Of a stretch of 14,738 nucleotides of DNA, positions 1 through 5,632 are shown piece by piece (positions within the stretch are counted from its first letter, which is position 1; each line of letters opens with the position of its first letter). Position numbers and translations under genes: made by a program. Location: the NCBI GenBank assembly GCA_021852095.1, contig JAJZOC010000074.1:1-14738 (forward strand). Reading direction: 5' to 3'. This stretch comes from a bacterium. Its GTDB lineage: Bacteria; Patescibacteriota; Microgenomatia; Levybacterales; UBA12049. The notes below the pieces were generated by a model. The model was not told the DNA's origin. It made no database searches and worked only from the letters and a program-made list of their open reading frames with translations.

Positions 1-148
1 ACTATGGGAAAGACAAATCGCTAATTCTGTCTTATTATAATTCTTGTCTTTGGCATATAAACCCCGGCGAATTCTATAAAGATCACCTTTTTTTACATAA
101 TAATTAAGTCTTACCCTTGCAGAATTACCGATTTGTCTTTCCCATAGT
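1..148. repeat. Foldback: 29-bp inverted repeat, arms 1-29 and 120-148
   Basis: Bases 1-20 are the exact reverse complement of 129-148. After one mismatch (21 against 128), bases 22-29 match 120-127. The arms are therefore 29 bp with a single mismatch, separated by 90 bp. Both arms lie inside the AbiEi-like frame: the inner arm encodes the LLWERQIGNS part of a well-conserved domain, and the outer arm encodes unconserved residues at the very edge. A repeat that ends exactly at position 1 suggests a strand-switch chimera or an assembly fold at a contig end rather than a biological element. Confidence 0.85.
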
Positions 149-222
149 AAGGCAATATCTTTAGAAGTAAATACTGTTTTGGAGGATCGTAAAATAATTG
201 TTAAATAATCACCTTTACTTAT
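1..222 (-). CDS. AbiEi-like antitoxin, N-terminal part only (cut by window edge; no normal start codon)
   Basis: A 74-codon open frame runs off the left edge. It reads like the N-terminal winged-helix domain of AbiEi-family antitoxins: LRSSKTVFTSKDIALLWER (residues 11-29), then VRLNYYVKKGDLYRIRRGLY (37-56) and NKTELA. In that family the domain binds operator DNA and represses the operon, and the partner is an AbiEii nucleotidyltransferase toxin, which would lie beyond this edge. The frame opens after a stop at 240-238 and contains no ATG, GTG or TTG. The codon where the family's Met would sit is ATA (222-220), so I set the boundary there. Either ATA is used, the start was lost by mutation or sequencing error, or this is a pseudogene. 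The last ten or so codons (after TELA) belong to a foldback repeat and may not be the true sequence. Family assignment is by motif memory only. Confidence 0.6.
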   Translation of the reverse strand, partial: MSKGDYLTIILRSSKTVFTSKDIALLWERQIGNSARVRLNYYVKKGDLYRIRRGLYAKDKNYNKTELAICLSHS

Positions 223-236
223 AATTAGAACCCGAT

Positions 237-253
237 GTTAGGTTAAAACTAAC
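237..253. repeat. Short inverted repeat in the leader of the AbiEi-like gene
   Basis: GTTAG (237-241) and CTAAC (249-253) form a 5-bp inverted repeat with a 7-nt spacer. It lies between the predicted promoter and the AbiEi-like frame. AbiEi antitoxins are known to repress their own operon through inverted repeats near the promoter, so this could be an operator. A match this short can also arise by chance. Confidence 0.25.
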
Positions 254-266
254 TTCCAGTTCTTAT

Positions 267-296
267 ATTATAATTTCATGGCTCTTTTCTCAACAA
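267..296 (-). promoter_or_regulatory. Sigma-70-type promoter for the AbiEi-like gene
   Basis: On the minus strand a TTGTTG -35 box (296-291) is followed after 18 nt by a perfect TATAAT -10 box (272-267). Transcription would begin near position 260, leaving a leader of about 38 nt before the AbiEi-like frame. The promoter lies in the 119-bp gap after the Fic stop, so this gene can be expressed separately from fic. The -10 match is good and the -35 match is fair. Confidence 0.5.
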
Positions 297-341
297 CTGT
301 TTCCCCTTCCTCAAGACTCAGAGTCTAATTTATAAAAATTG

Positions 342-1352
342 CTATTTAAAAATATAGTAGCTATTTTTAGTCGTCCCTTTTTTATTCAGAAATCCTTTTT
401 CAGATAACGATTTTAGCAGATTAAAAGCTTGCTGTCTGGTTATGTTTAACTCTTTTGCCAAATCGGCTGAAGTTATTTCTTTATACTGTTTGGCAATTTC
501 AAGTGCCTGCTGTTCACGAGTAGAGGGTCTGATGTTAAAAGAAAGCTTAGACAAGCCTTCTTCAACTCGGCCTAAAGCGCTCTGAAGCGAATATTTAACG
601 CCGTCTGTAAAATACTCAAGCCATCTAGTTTTATCCCCCAAATCCGCACTATGAAGTGAGTCTGAATATAGCTCACGGTCTATATCGTAATAATCATCCA
701 AAACAAAGTATTTATTTATTTGATAGCTATGTGAAAGTAAAATAAGCGCGGTTAAAAGCCTGCACACTCTTCCGTTACCATCTTCAAATGGGTGAAGATA
801 AACAAATTCGTGGTGGAAAATACCTGCCTGTAAGATGATAGAACCTTTTGCTGTAAGCAGCCATTTCGTCAGATCACTCAAAGCATTTTCGATAGCAATG
901 CGGTCATGAAAAGGAGGATTATGTTTAATAATTATTTGCTTATCGATTTGTCTTCGGCCAACAACAATTGGTACATCTCTTATTTGACCCTTAATTTTAT
1001 CGTCAACACCGGTAAGTAACTCTTTATGAATATTACGTATTAGAGAAACATTGAAAGGCTCTGCTGTTTTTTTATCTAACTGTTTAAGTATTGAGAAATA
1101 ATTAAGTATCTCTTTCTCGCTTCTGTTCGTAGATACATGATCGTTTAAAATAAGATTTGTCACTTCTGCTACTGATAATGGATTCCCTTCAATGCTATTT
1201 GAAGCATAGGAAGATTGTATAAGATTTATTCTCTCAAGATTTAACTGTAGCTGATGTGGAATTCTTATTCCCTCAAGTTGGCCGTAGTAGCGTTCTATTG
1301 TAGTTAAATTTGTAAGGAGTTTTGAAGTAAGCGTAAATTTAGGATTTAACAT
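342..1352 (-). CDS. Fic family AMP-transferase (self-inhibited, with C-terminal winged helix)
   Basis: Fic proteins transfer AMP (or another phosphate-containing group) from a nucleotide to a hydroxyl side chain of a target protein in the cytosol. The 336-residue protein carries the complete core motif HPFEDGNGR (187-195), with catalytic H187 and the phosphate-binding GNGR. A target-docking flap fits around residues 122-135. SNSIEG (51-56) fits the inhibitory-helix motif [S/T]xxxE[G/N]; its Glu (E55) would block productive ATP binding, making this a class II Fic with its own N-terminal brake. Residues 280-336 look like a winged helix-turn-helix (TSADLAKELNITRQQAFNLL). The length is usual for soluble Fic/wHTH proteins. 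The start at 1352 sits 7 nt from a perfect -10 box, so translation is probably leaderless. The AbiEi-like gene follows 119 bp downstream. The target is unknown; it may be a toxin-like or regulatory AMPylase. Confidence 0.93.
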   Translation of the reverse strand: MLNPKFTLTSKLLTNLTTIERYYGQLEGIRIPHQLQLNLERINLIQSSYASNSIEGNPLSVAEVTNLILNDHVSTNRSEKEILNYFSILKQLDKKTAEPFNVSLIRNIHKELLTGVDDKIKGQIRDVPIVVGRRQIDKQIIIKHNPPFHDRIAIENALSDLTKWLLTAKGSIILQAGIFHHEFVYLHPFEDGNGRVCRLLTALILLSHSYQINKYFVLDDYYDIDRELYSDSLHSADLGDKTRWLEYFTDGVKYSLQSALGRVEEGLSKLSFNIRPSTREQQALEIAKQYKEITSADLAKELNITRQQAFNLLKSLSEKGFLNKKGTTKNSYYIFK

Positions 1353-1358
1353 AAACTC

Positions 1359-1387
1359 ATTATAGAAGGCATAAGACTAATTGTCAA
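1359..1387 (-). promoter_or_regulatory. Consensus sigma-70 promoter of the Fic gene, predicted leaderless
   Basis: On the minus strand TTGACA (1387-1382), a 17-nt spacer and TATAAT (1364-1359) match the consensus exactly. Only six bases (GAGTTT) separate the -10 box from the ATG at 1352, so the expected start of transcription falls on or next to the A of the start codon. No Shine-Dalgarno can exist between them. Confidence 0.85.
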
Positions 1388-1411
1388 GTTAATTGTCAAG
1401 TTAATTGTCAA
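1378..1411. repeat. 12-bp tandem repeat (about 2.8 copies) over the Fic -35 region
   Basis: On the minus strand the unit TTGACAATTAAC repeats head to tail, putting TTGACA hexamers at 1411-1406, 1399-1394 and 1387-1382, each 12 bp apart. Only the copy nearest the gene is correctly spaced from the -10 box; the others would be 29 and 41 nt from it. The array could be a direct-repeat operator (for example for the Fic winged helix) or a slippage expansion. It lies in the 145-bp gap between fic and the glycan operon. Confidence 0.9.
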
Positions 1412-1497
1412 ACACCCTCTTCTTAATATCTTTTAATTCCCCGAATTTCCCCTCTTTAAAAAGGAATAAGAATAAAACCAATATTAAAGTAACTATA

Positions 1498-4400
1498 CTA
1501 ATTGTTTTTTAAAATTGAAGACAAGCTTATATAAAATTTGTCGGCAAATTTTGCTTGACTCTTAAGATCAGGATGAAGACCGTCCCGTAAATCCGCCTCC
1601 GTAAGCCAAGAATAAGGATTTAAATATACAAGGTTATTGTCTTTAGCTACTCTTTTAATTATATTGCTGTAAGCTGAAACCTGATCGGCATTATAGTCTC
1701 CCCGCCTTAATAATCCAACTAAAATAATTTTTGAAGTTGGACTTCCATTCTTAATTCCTCTAACCAATTTTTTATAACTACTACGAAATGTCCTAAGCGG
1801 TACTTTTAAACCTAGATCATTTGTACCTAAATATACCAAAATAACATCGGGTTTAAATAAAACTATATCATTACGATATTGTTTAAGACCGGATGGCCAA
1901 CCCTTAACTTCAGAAGCGGACATGCCAAAAAAACCAGCATTATGTAATTGATATCCCAATTTGTCTGCTAATAAATAGGTAAAATTACTATCTCCCCAAG
2001 ATACGGAAATTGAGTCACCAAGCACTGCTAATGTTTTCTTTGGCACACCGTTTGGCGTTGTTATTATTGCATTATCATCAACATTAATTTCTCTTAAAGC
2101 TAAATCGCATGCAGAATAAGATCCACCACACCAATGCATTACTATAATATTATGTTTTTTTGTATCATCAGAATTGTTTATAGCTATTTTTAATTCTTTC
2201 TCATCAATATTAGGCGTTGTCAATTCATAATTTTTTCCATCTACGGAAACTCTTATTCCTTGCGCATTGTCATAATCATTTGAACTAGTTACTTTGAAAC
2301 TTATACTTCTAGTGTTTGCTATATTAAATCTTACCTCGTCTCCGCCATATCTTGACAGAATCATTTCTCCTTTTACAAAGGGGTTTTTTAGCGCTTTCCA
2401 GTCCTTTGAGAACCAAATATTTCGATCCCTTAAAATATTCTTGCTACTCTCTCTATGGTTTAAGAGGAATAAAACTGACAAAATAATTAATAATAGTATT
2501 AAATGAAATTTTTTATTTATCTTAAACCGTTTAGTAACTTTAATATAAAAAAGTATAAATAAGATAAATAAAATACCCAAAGATATAATAATTCCAATAT
2601 TTAATAGCTCTTGATTTTTATAATAAACGGTTACTTGATTTGTAATCAAAGAAGTTAACACAAAACTATTTAATCCGTCACTTGTTTTTTGACTGGGAAT
2701 AATTTTACCGCCATCCCATAGTACCCAGTTTGGATCATACTTCTGAGAAAATATCACTTTTGCAGGTCTATCTAAAATATTAAGATCTACTGTATATGTA
2801 ACAGGATTTATCTTATAGGATCTATATGGGATAACAGTCCCATTTGGTAGTACTGAATAAAAAAGCCCAGAAGAATTATTAAATTTATATACAGTTAAAC
2901 CCTTAAACTCTTTATCTTTGTTTAAATATGATATGTTGTCCAAAATATTTTCGATCGATTGCCTTTTATTTGCATCATAAGTTCTATTGGACAAAAATAT
3001 TTCTTTGGTGAAATCATCAGGAATAACAACGTATTTAACCGCTAATTTCTCTAATATTCCAATCGTTCCTGGGGCTCTCAATATTTTCTCTATCTGATTA
3101 ATATCTGTGGTATTAAATACTGTACTTGCATCTAGAATAGGATGGTTCTCTGATTCAAAAACAAAACGGTTTCTCCAGGGAACAACCAAGGTACGACTAA
3201 AGTCTGATTGGGATGAAACCAACTGCCCAAATTTAACATAATCCGATGGAACAGAAAGTTTTTTAAACGTTCCGCCCAACTGCCCCAAAATTGCAGGACG
3301 AATTAAAAATAACAAATATAAAGTAATAAGTATTAAGAATAAATTTTGAACATTTAGAAATTTTGATTTGATTAAAAATTTAAAATTAAAAATTAAAAAT
3401 TTCTTCTCGGTCTTCAGCCATTCATAAATCTTCCAAACACTAAACGGGATTAAAATTGAGTATGATATTGCCACTAAGACGTACCATTTTGTCGGATCCC
3501 GAAACATGATAAACCCGGGAACATATTTAAACATCCAAAGATATATTCCCCCAAACGGATCATTTGCTCCTTTTGCCAAAAACGCCCCGATCAAACCCAA
3601 CAAAGCAAAGAAAAGAATTACTCTATTGTTAGATTGTTGAATTGTTACATTGTTTTCAAATTTTTGACTTTTGACCTGCACTTTTGACCTTTGACTTTTG
3701 ACTTTTGACTTTGTTACAAATAGTAACGACGCATATGCTAAAATTGGCAGTATCAGAAACTCCGGCTTCATAAAACTAACCTTGCCAAAAATATTCTCCG
3801 GCCAAAATGGACTAAGAAGAGAAATCGCTTGCTCAAATCTCGCAAAACTAAAAAATTTTACTGATCTCAATGAGGTATAAGCACTGCCTAATTCCGCTGC
3901 GGGATTTTGCTTTCCTAAAATTAATGGCAAAAGCCAAAAAGACTGGAGTAATACTATAATGATTCCAGGAATGATAAAAATAAAAAAAAGGGATCGTAAT
4001 GCTTGATTTAAATTTCTTGCTTTAAGAAAACTAAATATCCAATATATTATTGCAGAGATTATAATTATATATGTAATCCTCAAATCGAATATAGTCAACA
4101 GTGATAAAACCAGTGAATACCAAATTATATTTTTTATCTTTATACTCTTCCTTATTAAGGGAAAAAAACCATATAGCACTAACGGCGCAATAGAATATGC
4201 CATAGCTATTCCCACTTGCCCACCGCCAACCATCATTAAAATATAAGTATTAGCCATATAAATAAGTGCGCCCAAAACAGCGAAGTTTCGATTTTTTAAA
4301 AAGCTATTAGTTAAAAGAAAAGAAGAAAAAGTGCCAATAATAAGAAATGGCCAGAAAAAAAGCATCCTTAATGTAATTGACCATGGTATATGTAAGACAA

Positions 4401-4650
4401 AGACAAGAAACCGAACTCCTAAACTTAAATATGTATTGAGATATAACGTTATAAGCGTATTGCCCCCTAATCCATTTCCTAATATGTTTGACCAAGCGTA
4501 AGGCTGCCATGAAAAATCTCCCAATCTTTCAGGAAGGTAATATGGCAAATCCGGTGCGCTCAATAATCCCTTGGTAAACCAGTTTTTATAAATAAATAGC
4601 AAAACGGAGAATATAATTAAAAGAAATATGTTCTTGTGTAAATATTTCAT
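1498..4650 (-). CDS. GT-C-like polytopic membrane protein fused to an extracytoplasmic SGNH hydrolase/acyltransferase
   Basis: This 1050-residue protein has two halves. Residues 1-450 are polytopic, with a signal-anchor-like first helix (8-21), a loop Asp in SAPDLPYY (D34) where GT-C enzymes keep a catalytic acid, and a motif GANDPFGG...VPGFIMFRDPTKW (361-389) shared with the 1170-residue protein upstream in the operon. Residues about 455-680 form a soluble outer domain. Two helices (683-703, 714-730) flank a basic loop (positive-inside), which puts the C-terminus outside. Residues 745-865 look like the jelly-roll that precedes CE2-type esterases. Residues 873-1050 are an SGNH domain: GDS (S880), G907, GTND (N944) and DGLH (D1023, H1026), all present. 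The likely role is lipid-linked glycosyl transfer plus removal or transfer of an acyl group on the surface glycan. The start overlaps the previous stop by 4 nt (ATGA). Basic loops at 314-331 and 418-428 are encoded by microrepeats. Exact donor and substrate are unknown. Confidence 0.82.
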   Translation of the reverse strand: MKYLHKNIFLLIIFSVLLFIYKNWFTKGLLSAPDLPYYLPERLGDFSWQPYAWSNILGNGLGGNTLITLYLNTYLSLGVRFLVFVLHIPWSITLRMLFFWPFLIIGTFSSFLLTNSFLKNRNFAVLGALIYMANTYILMMVGGGQVGIAMAYSIAPLVLYGFFPLIRKSIKIKNIIWYSLVLSLLTIFDLRITYIIIISAIIYWIFSFLKARNLNQALRSLFFIFIIPGIIIVLLQSFWLLPLILGKQNPAAELGSAYTSLRSVKFFSFARFEQAISLLSPFWPENIFGKVSFMKPEFLILPILAYASLLFVTKSKVKSQRSKVQVKSQKFENNVTIQQSNNRVILFFALLGLIGAFLAKGANDPFGGIYLWMFKYVPGFIMFRDPTKWYVLVAISYSILIPFSVWKIYEWLKTEKKFLIFNFKFLIKSKFLNVQNLFLILITLYLLFLIRPAILGQLGGTFKKLSVPSDYVKFGQLVSSQSDFSRTLVVPWRNRFVFESENHPILDASTVFNTTDINQIEKILRAPGTIGILEKLAVKYVVIPDDFTKEIFLSNRTYDANKRQSIENILDNISYLNKDKEFKGLTVYKFNNSSGLFYSVLPNGTVIPYRSYKINPVTYTVDLNILDRPAKVIFSQKYDPNWVLWDGGKIIPSQKTSDGLNSFVLTSLITNQVTVYYKNQELLNIGIIISLGILFILFILFYIKVTKRFKINKKFHLILLLIILSVLFLLNHRESSKNILRDRNIWFSKDWKALKNPFVKGEMILSRYGGDEVRFNIANTRSISFKVTSSNDYDNAQGIRVSVDGKNYELTTPNIDEKELKIAINNSDDTKKHNIIVMHWCGGSYSACDLALREINVDDNAIITTPNGVPKKTLAVLGDSISVSWGDSNFTYLLADKLGYQLHNAGFFGMSASEVKGWPSGLKQYRNDIVLFKPDVILVYLGTNDLGLKVPLRTFRSSYKKLVRGIKNGSPTSKIILVGLLRRGDYNADQVSAYSNIIKRVAKDNNLVYLNPYSWLTEADLRDGLHPDLKSQAKFADKFYISLSSILKNN
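3371..3402. repeat. Intragenic 7-bp AT-rich microrepeat
   Basis: The plus-strand unit ATTAAAA starts at 3371, 3385 and 3392, with a one-base variant at 3378, giving four perfectly phased heptamers followed by a partial one. On the coding strand it encodes the segment FLIFNFKFLIK (418-428) in a loop before the next membrane helix of the GT-C/SGNH protein. The period is not a multiple of three, yet the frame stays open. Confidence 0.8.
3625..3656. repeat. Intragenic 8-bp microrepeat
   Basis: ATTGTT occurs at 3625, 3633, 3641 and 3649, exactly 8 bp apart, each followed by two variable bases. On the coding strand it gives the Asn/Gln-rich stretch NNVTIQQSNNR (333-343) of the GT-C/SGNH protein, directly after the heptamer array. 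Confidence 0.85.
3661..3713. repeat. Intragenic 7-bp microrepeat (TTTTGAC / GTCAAAA)
   Basis: TTGAC occurs at 3664, 3671, 3684, 3691, 3698 and 3705, with spacings of 7, 13, 7, 7 and 7. On the coding strand it encodes a strongly basic loop, SKVKSQRSKVQVKSQK (315-330), in the GT-C/SGNH protein. The composition differs sharply from the surrounding hydrophobic sequence, so the array looks like a later expansion or insertion. Confidence 0.9.
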
Positions 4651-5255
4651 ACCCGTTGCTTAATCACTCTAGCTGGATTGCCAACCGCAATTGAATATGG
4701 CTTAATGCTTTTTGTCACAACCGATCCTGCCCCGATCACCGAACCTTTGCCAATTACCACTCCAGGCAATATAACTACATGTGTTCCTACCCATACGTTT
4801 TCCTCTATGGTAATTGGTGAAAAAGTATAACCCTGCTGAACAATTGGGGTTTTTAAATCGTTATAGTTGTGATTAAAATCAACTATGTAACAAAAGGCTG
4901 CAATAATTGTATTTTCACCAATGGATATTTTACCTTGTGACATAACATAAGAAGAATCATCCAGCAGAACATTTTTATCGATATCAATTTTCCCCGAAAA
5001 ACCTGCGCTAACTCTCGTATGTTTTCCAAGACGAGAATTTTTGCCGATTGAAATCGCATGTTTATTTGTTTGAAAAAAAGTATTGTCACCACCCAAAACT
5101 ACTGAATAGTCTACTCTATAACCTCTCAATCTCAAGAAAGTAATTTTTATGATAGATACTCCTTTATTAAAGACTAAATCGCATGAAGAGTAAAATGTTT
5201 CCAGTATGCCTTTATTCTTAAAGGCATTACGTATTAGTTGGTTTTTGTTTCCCAT
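4647..5255 (-). CDS. Left-handed beta-helix O-acyltransferase (WcaF/Maa-like)
   Basis: This 202-residue protein probably moves an acetyl group from acetyl-CoA to a sugar hydroxyl in the cytosol. Hexapeptide repeats run from about residue 66 to 182 (AISIGKNSRLG, KISIGENTII, ITIEENVWVG, VVIGKGSVIGAGSVV), the signature of trimeric beta-helix acyltransferases. VDFNHNYND places a His (H129) where the family keeps its catalytic base. The C-terminal SIAVGNPARVIKQR is typical of the CysE/LacA/WcaF group. The first 60 residues are basic and not recognised; they may contact the membrane or a partner. Translation is probably coupled to both neighbours: the start overlaps the small membrane gene by 22 nt and the stop overlaps the GT-C/SGNH start by 4 nt. 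Sitting beside an SGNH domain, it suggests that O-acyl groups on the glycan are added inside and then edited or moved outside. The acceptor is unknown. Confidence 0.9.
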   Translation of the reverse strand: MGNKNQLIRNAFKNKGILETFYSSCDLVFNKGVSIIKITFLRLRGYRVDYSVVLGGDNTFFQTNKHAISIGKNSRLGKHTRVSAGFSGKIDIDKNVLLDDSSYVMSQGKISIGENTIIAAFCYIVDFNHNYNDLKTPIVQQGYTFSPITIEENVWVGTHVVILPGVVIGKGSVIGAGSVVTKSIKPYSIAVGNPARVIKQRV

Positions 5256-5632
5256 AAATCTTTTATATAATAAAAAACAATAATTATCATAAGAAAATAA
5301 ACACCATTTCCGATCGATTCTGCTACGGCATTCTTATGAATTAATGTAAATAATAGTGCTATTCCATATAATAATAAATTTATTATCAGTATTCTTTCTT
5401 TCTTGATACCAAATAAAATTACTGCCAGAATGAATAAAATTAAATAGTTTGTTGGGAAAGAAAGAATTAAATTAAAATACGGAAGTTTTTCGATCAAAAT
5501 AAATATGACCGAAAAAATAACAAACATTTCAAGCCTAATCCTTTTTTCTGTCCAAAGATTAACAATTTCTCTATCTATAATTAGAGAATATCCTGTAAAT
5601 ATTTTTTTTGTATTGTTATAAAACGTTTTCAT
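5234..5632 (-). CDS. Small polytopic membrane protein, function unknown
   Basis: I do not recognise a family for this 132-residue protein. It has a basic, amphipathic N-terminus (about 1-33), then strongly hydrophobic stretches at about 36-48, 57-75, 83-98 and 110-122, consistent with four short membrane helices, and a charged tail. Its gene overlaps the 1170-residue GT-C-like gene by 17 nt and the acyltransferase gene by 22 nt, so it is almost certainly translated with them. Being held between a GT-C-like enzyme and an acyltransferase suggests an accessory role: for example helping the glycan or acyl donor across the membrane, or as a subunit of the membrane enzyme. That role is inference from position only. 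The reading frame is supported by the overlaps and the transmembrane pattern rather than by homology. Confidence 0.7.
   Translation of the reverse strand: MKTFYNNTKKIFTGYSLIIDREIVNLWTEKRIRLEMFVIFSVIFILIEKLPYFNLILSFPTNYLILFILAVILFGIKKERILIINLLLYGIALLFTLIHKNAVAESIGNGVYFLMIIIVFYYIKDLWETKTN

Noticed and set aside
314..326. Hairpin AGACTCTGAGTCT downstream of the Fic stop
   Set aside because: The 6-bp arms leave a 1-nt loop and no U-run follows, so it is not a terminator.
1440..1470. Rho-independent terminator at the end of the glycan operon
   Set aside because: The best pairing (CCTTT/AAAGAGG) is short, has a mismatch or wobble and is not followed by a U-run on the minus strand; no convincing terminator was found between 1498 and 1353.
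2294..2506. Plus-strand open frames here and at 3698-3880, 6087-6416, 10892-11158, 11690-11896, 13013-13198 and 13430-13672
   Set aside because: All lie antisense inside well-supported minus-strand genes, have no domain-like sequence and no start signals; they are shadows of low-GC coding.
3661..3713. Possible CRISPR array from regularly spaced repeats
   Set aside because: Units are only 7-8 bp with no spacers, and the region is an open coding frame within a conserved membrane protein.
4647..4650. Alternative genetic code 25 (TGA as glycine), known in some Patescibacteria
   Set aside because: TGA serves as the real stop of the acyltransferase gene in an ATGA overlap, and no family motif needs an in-frame TGA.
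4307..5092. Minus-strand open frames at 4307-4510 and 4883-5092, and at 12339-12524
   Set aside because: They are out-of-frame overlaps with the GT-C/SGNH, acyltransferase and GDP-mannose 3,5-epimerase genes, whose own frames carry the family motifs.
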